From assembly GCA_030388725.1 (NCBI GenBank), contig CP128857.1, positions 3,038,001 through 3,102,000 of the forward strand: DNA of 64,000 nucleotides. Reading direction: 5' to 3'. Positions 26,833-35,884 of this stretch are shown here, piece after piece. The stretch is from Prodigiosinella aquatilis (GTDB lineage: Bacteria > Pseudomonadota > Gammaproteobacteria > Enterobacterales > Enterobacteriaceae). The stretch's first letter is position 1. The number at the start of each line of letters is the position of its first letter. Below the pieces are notes generated by a model. The model was not told the DNA's origin. It made no database searches and was given only the letters and a program-made list of their open reading frames with translations. The position numbers and the translations under genes are program-made.

Positions 26833-28101
26833 TTATAAATGCAGTGGTTTTCTGTCTTCTTTTCTTATTATAAAAAAGCGCTCTCCCAACCGCACATCAT
26901 TAGCTGGTATATTGAATATTTTATAGTAACGAACAAAAACAATTATCGCGGTGATAAAGGCTAATATAGCGAATGCGACATCCAGTAATATAATGTAATT
27001 CAATCCGATTTCTGATAAATACCCAGTAATCAGTGGAATAAGGAAGTTTGACAACCCGCCCATCAACATATAGAGGCTCGTCACCCTGGCCTTACTTTTT
27101 GGGAAGAATTCGGACATGACGGAAACGCCGAGTTGCAGCAACCCACCGGCGGCGGAGAAACCAATGATGAAGGAACCAACATTACAGACGAGCGATGATG
27201 GATACAGATAGATCACGATACCGGCAGCTACGGCTAATCCAGAATTGAACACATTAGCCCAAACGGGACGGACCATTCTTTTTAACAGCAAGGCAAAAAC
27301 GAACACGCACACTAACGAGCCTATACTGTAGTAAGAGATTGTTTTCAATGCGTCAGCTTCTGCCATACCCGCATAGGCCATTGCATATTTGGGCATCCAG
27401 ACAACAATCACATAAAACGTTGAGAATATGGCGACACCAAACACAATTGAGGCGACCCCTTCAAGCCATGCCAGCGGCTTTTGGTTCATCTGTGGCAAGT
27501 CTTTGGTAATATTGGCGTCAACCAGCTGGCTGGGGAACTTACTCTTAAGCAGTAGTAACGTGACAAAGATAAATAGAATACCTGGGATGATGATACCGTA
27601 GCCATACCAAATATGATTCACCAGTAAATAACCGACTAATAACGGATAGAACATCTGACCGAAAGAGACCATAGCTTTGATCAGAATGACCGCAGAACCG
27701 GATGTTTTGGGGTAACATTCCATTAATGCCGGGTATGCACCGGTATCCAATGCCGCATTCGCTACACCGACACAGACGGCCAGAATAAATGCAATGATCA
27801 AGTTAGGGCTGGCGGGAATACCGAAGAAGAACACGATATATAAGATGACACCCAGCAGGATCACGAAACGTCTACCAAACTTGTCAGATATTACGCCGAA
27901 GAATAGGATACTGATCAGTCGACCCAATCCTATACCTGAAATCAGGTAGGCAATACCGGCATTATCGGTGCCAAACTTTGTGGCCAAAGGAGTCATATTC
28001 TGTGCCAAGGTAATGACACTGACGCCATGAAGAAAATAGCTCAGATATATACCTATGACAGCTAATAAAAATGGCGCATTGAAGGCCTTATTCTGGCTCA
28101 T
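26833..28101 (-). CDS. ydiN: MFS transporter YdiN
   Basis: 422 aa with about twelve membrane helices. The loop 2-3 motif appears as GVISDKFGRRFVILLG. Length and position match E. coli ydiN upstream of ydiB. Because it heads the ydiN-ydiB-aroD transcript, a hydroaromatic acid such as shikimate or quinate is a reasonable substrate (inference; the E. coli protein is uncharacterised as far as I know). A GGAGAAAAGA site precedes the start. Confidence 0.9.
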   Translation of the reverse strand: MSQNKAFNAPFLLAVIGIYLSYFLHGVSVITLAQNMTPLATKFGTDNAGIAYLISGIGLGRLISILFFGVISDKFGRRFVILLGVILYIVFFFGIPASPNLIIAFILAVCVGVANAALDTGAYPALMECYPKTSGSAVILIKAMVSFGQMFYPLLVGYLLVNHIWYGYGIIIPGILFIFVTLLLLKSKFPSQLVDANITKDLPQMNQKPLAWLEGVASIVFGVAIFSTFYVIVVWMPKYAMAYAGMAEADALKTISYYSIGSLVCVFVFALLLKRMVRPVWANVFNSGLAVAAGIVIYLYPSSLVCNVGSFIIGFSAAGGLLQLGVSVMSEFFPKSKARVTSLYMLMGGLSNFLIPLITGYLSEIGLNYIILLDVAFAILAFITAIIVFVRYYKIFNIPANDVRLGERFFIIRKEDRKPLHL

Positions 28102-28846
28102 TCTTTTCTCCGTTTATAGTTAATGTTTTTATTACTCATTTCCTGATGTCTTACTTCACATTTTTGTTCTTTATTTTTACTGACTTCATATATTTTATAA
28201 AATTCCACCAAATTAATATTCGTAGTTAATGTATAAAACAAAGGTAACAATTAATACGTAATATAAGGTTTTTATTGTCAATTTTATTGCACGCAGTCAA
28301 GGAAGGGAGTGCCGATCTTTGTTGAGGATTTGTTTGTTATTTTACAAAAAATAACACATTATACAGATGAAATACCATCTCGTGACACACCAGCATAATA
28401 AATAAATACTGAGAGATGGATCAAATTTATTTTTTGTTCCCGAGTAAATAACATAAGTTTTTTTGTAAAATAGGCTAAGCAGGGGGAAAAATAACATTTT
28501 CAATGTAAACGAATAAGCATCAGGCTGCATCTTTTAACTAACCGTGACACCCGATAGTAGACGATACTTACCTTTTTCATGTTTATGACAATTATCAATT
28601 AACAACTTAGCTACGTTTCTTCCCGGCATAAAGTGACAAGAGAACATGTTATATTGCATCACACCATAATAATTTTGCACACCGCGACAAGATAGTATGG
28701 TTTTTACTGCGATACTCATTGACTCCATGTAAGTAGGCCCACACGACATAATGTGATTTAATCAGCGACATCTTCCTCTCGCTTGCAGTATGTTGATATT
28801 GTCGGGCCACAAAAATACACGCTTCACTAACTTCATGAGATGTAGA
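28102..28846. other. Intergenic region upstream of ydiN
   Basis: 745 bp, strongly AT-rich. It should hold the ydiN promoter and that of the truncated LysR gene. A 71-codon minus frame at 28534-28749 ends in FMPGRNVAKLLIDNC, vaguely like the C-terminus of a LacI-family regulator, but nothing upstream supports it. No other gene is seen. Confidence 0.4.
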
Positions 28847-29097
28847 ATGAATTTAAAACAATTGCACTATTTCAAAAGACTGGCGGAAAGACAACATTAT
28901 ACGGAAGCGGCATCAAGTCTGTATATTACACAACCTTCATTGAGCCACGCTATTTCCGAGCTGGAAAAAGAGCTGGGTGTAACTCTGTTTGAAAAATGCG
29001 GCCGAAATGTTCGCATAACACAATGTGGGAAAACCTTTCTGCCCTATGTAGACAATGCGCTTCTTGAACTGGAGAAAGGCCGCATTGCATTGCAGAA
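28847..29097 (+). pseudogene. LysR-family regulator truncated by the prophage
   Basis: From MNLKQLHYFKRLAERQHYTE through LSHAISELEKELGVTLFEKCG and NALLELEKGRIALQN this is a normal LysR N-terminal HTH and linker helix. Family members continue for another 200 or so residues, but here similarity stops at about codon 84 and a stop follows. The break coincides with the start of the transposable prophage, which therefore most likely inserted into this gene. The rest would be expected beyond the right end of the prophage, outside the window. Confidence 0.75.
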
Positions 29098-29182
<85 letters not shown>

Positions 29183-29183
29183 G

Positions 29184-29229
<46 letters not shown>

Positions 29230-29257
29230 CACGTTCGCACCAGTCTGGATTGTTATT

Positions 29258-29647
29258 TTACTCCCTTGTTCCGGCATCGTCATCAGGTTCACCATCAAAC
29301 AGCTTACCCTGCATCCGATCCAGTTCTTCTCTTTTTACCCGCTTCACCACGCTGTAGATCCACTGCAGCGAAACGCCAAACTTGCGGGCCAGTTCGTGAT
29401 GGTTACGCCCGTCGAACTCCAGAAAGATTTCCCGGTCGCGCTGGCTAACCTTCCAGACCATGCCCATCGGGAAATACACGTTCTGCCCGCCCCAGACCTG
29501 CATCATGCGGTTGGCTACTGCCTCGCCGATTTGGTCAGCCACTGCGACGTCAATCACGATGATTTCACGCACCGTTGTAGCGGTATGCTGGGCAAGTTCA
29601 ACCAGCAATTCAGGCCCCTTACTGCGAAACTGGCTATAGTCGCTCAT
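29258..29647 (-). CDS. Mor-family middle/late transcription activator
   Basis: 129 aa when started at 29647 (MSDYSQFRSKGPE). The Mor/C family core is visible: VYFPMGMVWKVSQRDREIFLEFDGRNHHELARKFGVSLQWIYSVVKRV, where the last part is the DNA-binding HTH. In Mu this dimeric protein activates the middle promoter and its relative C the late promoters. Here it is the last gene of the leftward early operon, at the extreme left end, and overlaps gemA by 4 nt. It probably switches on the rightward promoters near 39.7 and 40.7 kb. Confidence 0.85.
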   Translation of the reverse strand: MSDYSQFRSKGPELLVELAQHTATTVREIIVIDVAVADQIGEAVANRMMQVWGGQNVYFPMGMVWKVSQRDREIFLEFDGRNHHELARKFGVSLQWIYSVVKRVKREELDRMQGKLFDGEPDDDAGTRE

Positions 29648-30072
29648 GATCGTTTCCCCGTTGTCCGGTAATGCCACTTTTTGAGCTTCTCAATAACACT
29701 GCTGGCCTGTTCCGAATTCAGCCAGCACAATCCGTCAACACCGGTTTCCCGTTTCACCCAACGTGCCAGCGAGAGTTCAGAACTGTCACGGATAACGCCC
29801 GCCGCAGCCATATCCAGCCAGAGAGCGCGTATTTTGCGGGACTGTGGATGGTTATCCAGCGCAATACCGGTTTTGGCGTTTCCGGCAGGCTTAACCCTGA
29901 ATCCTTTCTTTTTCATGGACTCCAGAACTTTGGTTAGCTGCGGAAGATCCATCCCTTTGGTTGAAGCCGTACCGGTTAACCCCTGCAGCATCTGGCGGTA
30001 GGTATCTTCATCCATCTGGAGGTCGCTGCGGGCAATATGGATGAGTTGAATAAGACGCTGTTTAGTCATCAT
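29644..30072 (-). CDS. GemA-like regulatory protein (Mu gp16, DUF1018)
   Basis: 142 aa from 30072, preceded by AAGGAG. The sequence TKQRLIQLIHIARSDLQMDEDTYRQMLQGLTG followed by GMDLPQLTKVLESMKKKGF is the DUF1018 signature. Mu GemA modulates host gene expression and DNA topology during the early phase. It overlaps the Mor gene (4 nt) and the small membrane-protein gene upstream. Confidence 0.85.
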   Translation of the reverse strand: MMTKQRLIQLIHIARSDLQMDEDTYRQMLQGLTGTASTKGMDLPQLTKVLESMKKKGFRVKPAGNAKTGIALDNHPQSRKIRALWLDMAAAGVIRDSSELSLARWVKRETGVDGLCWLNSEQASSVIEKLKKWHYRTTGKRS

Positions 30073-30277
30073 CGCAGCTCCTTCTACCTGCGCCACCGAT
30101 ATAATCGACATATAAAGGAAGCGCTACAGGCCAGCACAGGAACATAACGGCCCAACTGATCCAATGACTGGCTCCGGTGTAACGTGAATAAAACCCAGAG
30201 CGCCGGTGCAATTCAGCAGTACACCAGCCCACAAAACCATACCAGAACAAGGCACAAACAATTGTTTCAGCGATCAT
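30062..30277 (-). CDS. Small two-helix membrane protein
   Basis: 71 aa from 30277 (MIAETIVCALFWYGFVG…). Two hydrophobic segments, about residues 4-20 and 43-62, flank a basic, aromatic loop. No family recognised. It overlaps both neighbours by about 11 nt, as is usual for phage early operons, which supports it as a real gene. Possible role in membrane-level exclusion, but there is no direct evidence. Confidence 0.55.
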   Translation of the reverse strand: MIAETIVCALFWYGFVGWCTAELHRRSGFYSRYTGASHWISWAVMFLCWPVALPLYVDYIGGAGRRSCDDD

Positions 30278-30497
30278 AATGAATCCCGCCCCAGTTAATA
30301 TGAATGTTACGGGCCGTAATAATTGGGTTGTTATTCCACCATGCACCTGACATGTAAATTTTTACCTGTTCGCGCCCGGCGATAACGCCAATTTGAATTC
30401 CCGGCCTGACATTCTTAAAAAAGGCGCGAGCAAAAAGGTATTTGACAGTTGTACGGCAAGGTTTTGACTCTTTCTTCTTGCGAAATAACATCATCAC
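30267..30497 (-). CDS. Hypothetical early phage protein, 76 aa
   Basis: Basic N-terminus (MLFRKKKESKPCRTT) followed by a beta-rich stretch ending WGGIHYDR. The start could be any of three successive Met codons. It overlaps the DUF2786 gene by 4 nt and the membrane-protein gene by 11 nt. No known domain recognised. Confidence 0.5.
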   Translation of the reverse strand: MMMLFRKKKESKPCRTTVKYLFARAFFKNVRPGIQIGVIAGREQVKIYMSGAWWNNNPIITARNIHINWGGIHYDR

Positions 30498-31180
30498 TTC
30501 CCCCCCAGTTTCCGCTGTTCATGTCCGTTTACTGGCTGGTGCAGCCTGATGTTCTCGCCTTCTCTGTAGCCAAGGTGGCGGGACATGTCTGCGTCACGTG
30601 ATTTCCCGGCTTCACGGCCCATGGTTGTACCTGATTCCGGGTATTTCTGCTCAAGCCAGAGTTTAGCCAGCTCCCGTTCCTCGCGGGACATAGCAAATAA
30701 ATGAACTTCGCTGCGCACGGCCAGAACCCAGCCTTCGGCAAATTTGTCACCACGGCTGGTTTTGGTTTTGTTCTTGATCCTTTTATTCTGCTGGCCGATA
30801 TAGCTTTTACGTGCCGCTATTAATTGTCTGGCCAGCACCTCCCATGTGTATGAGGACAGTTCGACACGGTCTTTATTACCGTAAAAACCTACGCCGGGAT
30901 TAAAACCAGAGTGAATAATAGACTTAACCCCAAATGCCGTCTGGATGATGTCCAGCAGTCCCAGCATATAGCGCGGGGGATTAACGCTGCCTGCGGCCCA
31001 GTAGCGACTGATGCTTTCATCAATATCACTGAGTGCGAGGTCAGCCTGAGTGATGTTATAGGCCTGCATCAGCTTCTGGGCGCGTTGCAGGGCCAGCGCA
31101 GCTTCATGGGGATTGTCGGATTTGGCCAGCGCCAGCAGTTTTTTTAACTTCTCCAGCACCTTTTCATTATTCTGCTGCAT
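30494..31180 (-). CDS. DUF2786-family early phage protein
   Basis: 228 aa. The N-terminal 45 residues (VLEKLKKLLALAKSDNPHEAALALQRAQKLMQAYNI) are the DUF2786 helical hairpin. A middle domain contains GFYGNKDRVELSSYTWEVL, and the C-terminus is basic. Proteins with this build are common in phage early regions; the function is unknown. It overlaps its neighbours by 4 and 14 nt. Confidence 0.75.
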   Translation of the reverse strand: MQQNNEKVLEKLKKLLALAKSDNPHEAALALQRAQKLMQAYNITQADLALSDIDESISRYWAAGSVNPPRYMLGLLDIIQTAFGVKSIIHSGFNPGVGFYGNKDRVELSSYTWEVLARQLIAARKSYIGQQNKRIKNKTKTSRGDKFAEGWVLAVRSEVHLFAMSREERELAKLWLEQKYPESGTTMGREAGKSRDADMSRHLGYREGENIRLHQPVNGHEQRKLGGK

Positions 31181-31400
31181 AAGTCACCCCCAGACGTTCG
31201 GCGAGGCGTTCCAGCTTTTGCTGCTTATGATAGTCAATCATCAGGCCCATTCCGTTGAGGCGGAACTGTTCAATCATGATTTCAACGTCAGCCAGTTCGG
31301 CGGCTTCTTCCATCAGCTTCAGAGCCTGTGCTTCAGGGCCAAAGGTTTTCAGGGCCAGACCGTATATAGTGGAGCGGTTATATAATTTCATGCCTTTCAT
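31167..31400 (-). CDS. Shortened MazG-like (NTP-PPase fold) protein
   Basis: 77 aa from 31400, with GAGG 8 nt upstream, overlapping the previous gene by 4 nt. TFGPEAQALKLMEEAAELADVEIMIEQFRL combines two segments that in full MazG-like phage proteins are separated by a helix: the metal-binding EExAEL and the later EExADVEIMxEQ. The ending KQQKLERLAERLG is also typical. The second helix of the four-helix NTP-pyrophosphohydrolase appears to be missing, so activity is doubtful. An alternative view is a structural or regulatory derivative. Confidence 0.55.
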   Translation of the reverse strand: MKGMKLYNRSTIYGLALKTFGPEAQALKLMEEAAELADVEIMIEQFRLNGMGLMIDYHKQQKLERLAERLGVTYAAE

Positions 31401-31585
31401 TGTTTCGCCTCGCAGGGGATGAACTCCATGGCAGGGACTTCCACGTAGTAATGCTGGCTGCAGTGAGGGCATACCAGCGTGACGAGAACCGCAGGGACAC
31501 GGTATTTACCGGAGGTAATGACGCTGGCCTCGCTGAACTTCATGGTGGTAATGCCTTTCTGGCAGTTGGTACATTTGATGGACAT
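31397..31585 (-). CDS. Small zinc-ribbon protein
   Basis: 62 aa with Cys pairs CTNC (residues 5-8) and CPHC (39-42), the spacing of a zinc ribbon. No other domain. It could bind nucleic acid or RNA polymerase, as many small phage zinc ribbons do, but that is a guess. It lies in the early operon, 78 bp after the DUF3164 gene. Confidence 0.6.
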   Translation of the reverse strand: MSIKCTNCQKGITTMKFSEASVITSGKYRVPAVLVTLVCPHCSQHYYVEVPAMEFIPCEAKQ

Positions 31586-31663
31586 GTTTAATTCCTCAAA
31601 GCTGTTTTCGGCGTGCAGAAACCCACGGCGCTGACGCCGAAATAAAAAGAAATTGAATTAAAA

Positions 31664-32275
31664 TTAAATGGCAGCGATATCTAACGGGATATTAATTAGC
31701 TTCCCGTGTTTGTTTTTCTCTCGAAAATTAATATAGGTTTTGGACATGGCTACCTGCAGTGATTCCGATATCGCCTCCATCGCCCGGTTCCAGCGTTCGT
31801 CCTGAATTTTGACCCGGCGCAGGGAAAGAATACGCCCGGTGTTAAGCTGACCCTCTTTATCAACCTGGAAGGCATCACCGATGATGGCCCGCAGATTAGC
31901 GTTCGCGCCTTCAGACCACTCGGTGACGCACTCGTCAATCAGGTCTTTGGCTATCTGCAGCTCAGGCCCGAAAGTCAGGGTTTCCTGCACACGGATAGTG
32001 ATTTGTTCACTGCCGTCAAAGCTGCTGAATGTTACGTTACCCTTGACCCCGCCGCGTGTTCTGCCGTACTTCTCAGCCACCAGGTCAAGCCAGGCATAGC
32101 ACTCATCAAAAGCGCGCTGCTTGAAGTCGCTGAGGTCAGCACTTTTGACCTTAGCTGCCGCGACCTGCTCTTTGACAAAGGAATCCATCGCCAGATCGTA
32201 ATCGGACACCTGCGCAACCGGCACCAGACGACCTTTACGGTCTTTCATATATTCGTCTTTATTTACTTCGCTCAT
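31664..32275 (-). CDS. DUF3164-family early phage protein
   Basis: 203 aa from 32275 (MSEVNKDEYMKDRKGRLVPVAQV), preceded by AAGGTG. The start DxKGRLVPxxxV and the core VTFSSFDGSEQITIRVQETLTFGPELQ are typical of DUF3164, a family found in Mu-like early regions. Function is unknown. The upstream 31 codons of the open frame lack coding character and were dropped. Confidence 0.8.
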   Translation of the reverse strand: MSEVNKDEYMKDRKGRLVPVAQVSDYDLAMDSFVKEQVAAAKVKSADLSDFKQRAFDECYAWLDLVAEKYGRTRGGVKGNVTFSSFDGSEQITIRVQETLTFGPELQIAKDLIDECVTEWSEGANANLRAIIGDAFQVDKEGQLNTGRILSLRRVKIQDERWNRAMEAISESLQVAMSKTYINFREKNKHGKLINIPLDIAAI

Positions 32276-32291
32276 GTTGTTCACCTTATTG

Positions 32292-32561
32292 TTAATGTAA
32301 TGACTCTGACCAGGTAATCCTGCAGCCATACAGTTCAAAGAAACCCTGACGAAAACGGCCTGAGCCATTGTGGCCGAAATGGGTATAGCTCGCTTTCCCC
32401 TGTTCCAGCAGGCGGAGGCAGTGACCGTTCTTAGCGATACGGATAACGGGCTTACTGCCTACAATCATGATGCTCTGAACTGTGCTGTTCATGGCATTCA
32501 GCGCTGTTATGGCAGACTGCAAATGATGCAGCTGTTGGTTGATATCAGTGATGGCCTTCAT
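32292..32561 (-). CDS. Hypothetical early phage protein, 89 aa
   Basis: Helical N-terminus (ITDINQQLHHLQSAITALNAM) followed by a beta-strand part with IRIAKNGHCLRLLEQGKASY. It starts 2 nt after the ATPase gene stop, with GGGAGTG upstream, so it is cotranscribed with the transposition genes. No family recognised. Confidence 0.6.
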   Translation of the reverse strand: MKAITDINQQLHHLQSAITALNAMNSTVQSIMIVGSKPVIRIAKNGHCLRLLEQGKASYTHFGHNGSGRFRQGFFELYGCRITWSESLH

Positions 32562-32563
32562 TG

Positions 32564-33730
32564 TTACACTCCCTTAACCACGTCGGAGTTGACCTGCGGA
32601 ACCCCGATTTCTGCAGCCAGATTCATGGCAGCGATCGTCAGGTTACTGACGGCCAGCGGATACAGCAGGCTGACCAGACTCTTGCGGTTGCTGCCCAGAT
32701 TGCTCAGGCGGGCGCGAATGGCGTCCACCGCGCTGGCGTCCATAACGTCGGCCAGCTGCTTACCGGCGCGTTGCAGCTTGAACGTCAGAAACTCTTCGAG
32801 GCTATTGTCCAGTGGCAGCAGTTCAACCACCTCGCAGCGCTGTACGACTTCACGTACCTCCATGTTGCGTTCGGAAAGCTTATCTGCCAGCTCCGGCTGG
32901 CCAATCAGCACGATGGACAGCAACCGTTTAAAACCGGACTCCAGCTCAAAGAAGCGTTTGAGGTGCTTCAGCGTCGGGATGGGCAGACTGTGAGCCTCCT
33001 CAATCACCAGAACGTGGCTGAAACCCGCCTGGCTGCTGTCTTTCAGGACGCGGTGCAACTGGCGGAAGCGGGCGTCCTGGCTGCGTTTGATGCTCTCCAG
33101 TGGTGCGATGGTGCTGATGATGGCCTCGGCGATAGCTGCCGCCTTCAGGGTTTTGCCCTTCACGTCGTTGTCTTCCATGGCGATGATGTATGGCTCGATA
33201 ACAATCACCGGCGCGTTCTCGCGGTTGACGCGTTCAATCAGGTCGCGGCGCAGCGTGGATTTACCCGCGCCGGACTCGCCGATAACCGCCAGAAAGCCAC
33301 CGTGGCGGGCGGTCTGGAACAGCGCCTCACGCACGTAGCGGATATCCGGTGTGGTGAACACATCGTCCGCGCCCTGCATGGCTTCATCGGCGAACGGGTC
33401 ACGGAAAAGGCCAAACGCTTTTTTGGTTGCTGGAAATAACACCTGCTTTTTGAGTAACATGTTCTCTTCCTCACTGAGGTTGGTTTTATCGTTAGTACCC
33501 GCTGTACGGGGCGTGACAGCGCCCTGTGCAGCATCAAAACTCTTCGCTGTATCAATCCCCTGACTTTCCAGCCAGGACGCCAGACGCTGGCGCACATCTT
33601 CCGGACTGGTGCGGGGCCATTCGTTATGGTTCACAATCTGGGCCAGCGTGGCCTCGGAAACGGCGACGGCTCTTGCCACCACCGCCTGCGGGATGCGGGC
33701 CTCTTTCAGTTGTTGCTTCAGTACCAGCAT
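32564..33730 (-). CDS. MuB-type transposition AAA+ ATPase
   Basis: 388 aa. Residues 1-55 resemble a Cro-like HTH (AVVARAVAVSEATLAQIVNHNEWP), as in MuB. The AAA+ domain has Walker A GESGAGKST (151-159), Walker B VLVIEEAH and sensor LSIVLIGQPELADKL. The family binds target DNA, brings it to the transposase and gives target immunity. It follows the transposase gene by 10 bp with AGGAGG in front. Confidence 0.9.
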   Translation of the reverse strand: MLVLKQQLKEARIPQAVVARAVAVSEATLAQIVNHNEWPRTSPEDVRQRLASWLESQGIDTAKSFDAAQGAVTPRTAGTNDKTNLSEEENMLLKKQVLFPATKKAFGLFRDPFADEAMQGADDVFTTPDIRYVREALFQTARHGGFLAVIGESGAGKSTLRRDLIERVNRENAPVIVIEPYIIAMEDNDVKGKTLKAAAIAEAIISTIAPLESIKRSQDARFRQLHRVLKDSSQAGFSHVLVIEEAHSLPIPTLKHLKRFFELESGFKRLLSIVLIGQPELADKLSERNMEVREVVQRCEVVELLPLDNSLEEFLTFKLQRAGKQLADVMDASAVDAIRARLSNLGSNRKSLVSLLYPLAVSNLTIAAMNLAAEIGVPQVNSDVVKGV

Positions 33731-33740
33731 GCCTTCCTCC

Positions 33741-35534
33741 TCAGTTACCGTTAACGATGCTGATAACGCTGTTGCAGGCCGGAGTGGTCAGGGTGACCAT
33801 GACCTCATCCAGCGTGGCTTCCGGTACGCCATCCGGGTACTGCGCCGTTAACTGGCGGTAATGTTCCGGCGTCCAGGTGTGGCCGTTAGTGCTGAACTTC
33901 TCGCGCAGGGCTTTCGCGGCCTCCACATGGGTCAGCGGACGCTGCTCAATACGCGGCCCGCGCACGTCTGAAGCCTGTCCGCGCTTCGATAGGTAGGCAG
34001 GATGATTATCGCGCTCAATATCCAGATAAGGGTTGAAGCGACCACCGAATGGCAGGGCTTTGTCTTTTTTCGCCGCGTCTGTCTCTTCCCGGCAGGCAGT
34101 GCCGTAGGTGTGCTGCTCCACCTCATCGCGATTCGTCTGGGTAACGGTCTCCGGTAACAGGCGGTACTCCTCACCAATCACCGGCGCACTGGTGCTGTAC
34201 TGCCAGAGTTCATCTTTCTGTATCGCGTTAATAACGTGGAAGGTTTCAAAACCTTCATCATTGATGATAACGACTCTGGCCTCCTCATCTGACCAGGGAT
34301 TACGGGCAACCAGCACCTTGTCACCGACGAATACACCAGGAACGTCAGACACATCGTATTCCTTGCCTCTGAAAGGTACGCGCAACTTGCCGGTAACGGT
34401 GCGTTCTTCAGGTGCAGAGATGGCCAGCTCCCTGCAGATTTCAGGTGCCGGGGCTTTTACCAGTTGTTCTTCGGTAATTCTCAACCAGGCATCGGTACGC
34501 GACATACTGTGGCGGCTGTGTATCGCCGTGCGGTTAAACTTCATGCGCCAGAGACGCGCCAGTCGGTTCAGTTCATCAATATCATCCACCCTGAGAAAGC
34601 GCAGGCCGCCCTCGAACTTGCGTTCGATGATGTCACGGGCCTTTTCCACAGAACCGGTGGCACGGGCGTTATGGACCTTATGCTGAATGGTGCGGATGCC
34701 CATAGCCCGGCACATATTGAGCAGTGAGGCCGAGACCAGCGCAGAGCCGGGGTCGGTAAACAGGATCTTCGGCACCCCGTGCAGTACGTCGGCGCTGCCG
34801 CGTTCCTGCATGGCATTAATCATTACCTCCAGAAAGTTGACGGCGCTTTCACCACCGAAGCGGTACTCGACGTAAATCCAGCCTGTGGTGTGGTCGGTGA
34901 TTTCAAATGACCACACGCGGTCATTAACGATACGGTCAAGGTTGCGGGGTTTGTTTTTGTTGAACTCTGCTGCGCTCATGACGCGCAGCCCGGTATCCCC
35001 CTTCGCCTTTTTGGCCGGATTTTTGAGGTAATACAGCACGCAAATAGACGCATCCAGTTGCCAGACGTGGTTTGGGTACAAGCTGGCCAGCTCCAGCGCA
35101 GGAGATGGTGCCCGCAACTGGTCGGGGTGCATACGATGCTGGCGGAGGGCACGACTGATGGCGTCAATTGACAGCGGGAAAAATTCTCCGGTCTCAGTAT
35201 CGGTTCGACCAGCAATAATCAGACCGTTATCGCGTAATCCGTCCACAATATCCTCCAGGCTGTAACCTTTTTTACCGTTACCGGGGCGCGGGGATGCCAG
35301 CCACGCCCCGGAGATGGTCAGCATCTCATCGTGGGTCAGTGTCGTTTTACCGGCATCGGAGCGCTGTTTGCGTGGTCTGCTCATCCGTACCCCTTTAAGC
35401 TTTTTCAGCAGGGTAGCGCGTGACATCTGTAGTTCTTCACACGCCGCCCGGTATACCGCCTCTTTTTCACCGTGTCCGGCTGCGTCAGCGGCGGCGGCTA
35501 TGCTGACGAGCCGTTGCGTCAGCGCCGGATTCAT
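33741..35534 (-). CDS. MuA-type DDE transposase
   Basis: 597 aa. The rve/RNase H-like core carries the catalytic triad Asp161 (WQLDAS), Asp261 (LFTDPGSA) and Glu297 (GSVEKARD). An N-terminal HTH/DNA-binding part spans about 1-140. A beta-barrel domain follows the core near 390-450 (GKLRVPFRGKEYDVSDVPG). Length and layout match BcepMu-type transposase A. The start overlaps the upstream gene by 4 nt. It performs replicative transposition of the phage genome. Confidence 0.92.
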   Translation of the reverse strand: MNPALTQRLVSIAAAADAAGHGEKEAVYRAACEELQMSRATLLKKLKGVRMSRPRKQRSDAGKTTLTHDEMLTISGAWLASPRPGNGKKGYSLEDIVDGLRDNGLIIAGRTDTETGEFFPLSIDAISRALRQHRMHPDQLRAPSPALELASLYPNHVWQLDASICVLYYLKNPAKKAKGDTGLRVMSAAEFNKNKPRNLDRIVNDRVWSFEITDHTTGWIYVEYRFGGESAVNFLEVMINAMQERGSADVLHGVPKILFTDPGSALVSASLLNMCRAMGIRTIQHKVHNARATGSVEKARDIIERKFEGGLRFLRVDDIDELNRLARLWRMKFNRTAIHSRHSMSRTDAWLRITEEQLVKAPAPEICRELAISAPEERTVTGKLRVPFRGKEYDVSDVPGVFVGDKVLVARNPWSDEEARVVIINDEGFETFHVINAIQKDELWQYSTSAPVIGEEYRLLPETVTQTNRDEVEQHTYGTACREETDAAKKDKALPFGGRFNPYLDIERDNHPAYLSKRGQASDVRGPRIEQRPLTHVEAAKALREKFSTNGHTWTPEHYRQLTAQYPDGVPEATLDEVMVTLTTPACNSVISIVNGN

Positions 35535-35884
35535 GAATCAGCCTTCGCTTTTTGTTGCCATTGCTTCCATTTCTCACTGTTCTCCTGAAGTTTCTCCGCA
35601 ATCTCAACAGCCCGTTTGTTGGCAGAACGGCGATAGCGTTCGTTTTGGATATAGTGAATTTTTTCCAGAAGTAACGTTTCCATTACGGTGGCAAATGCAG
35701 GCGCATCGGGTGCTGAAATCCTGATTTCTCCAGTACTGGTCAGGATGCAGAATCCCGCCATCATGTCTGGTACAAGAGTGCATAGCGCGTGTCCAAGAAC
35801 TTCCGGGCTATCCATGTAAAGGCTTTCCTGCGGTTCCCGTTCTCTTACTGGTGGTGTCAGATGTGAAGCGACCATGTTATTCAT
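35531..35884 (-). CDS. Hypothetical early phage protein, 117 aa
   Basis: A beta-rich central region (GFCILTSTGEIRISAPD) and a strongly helical, basic C-terminus (NERYRRSANKRAVEIAEKLQ). An alternative Met at codon 4 is equally placed. It is wedged between the coiled-coil gene and the transposase gene with 4-8 nt overlaps, the position held by a small uncharacterised gene in related phages. Function unknown. Confidence 0.6.
   Translation of the reverse strand: MNNMVASHLTPPVREREPQESLYMDSPEVLGHALCTLVPDMMAGFCILTSTGEIRISAPDAPAFATVMETLLLEKIHYIQNERYRRSANKRAVEIAEKLQENSEKWKQWQQKAKADS

Noticed and set aside
28534..28749. 71-codon minus frame resembling a LacI-family C-terminus
   Set aside because: Only the last 30 residues are suggestive, upstream sequence gives no regulator, and there is no ribosome-binding site.
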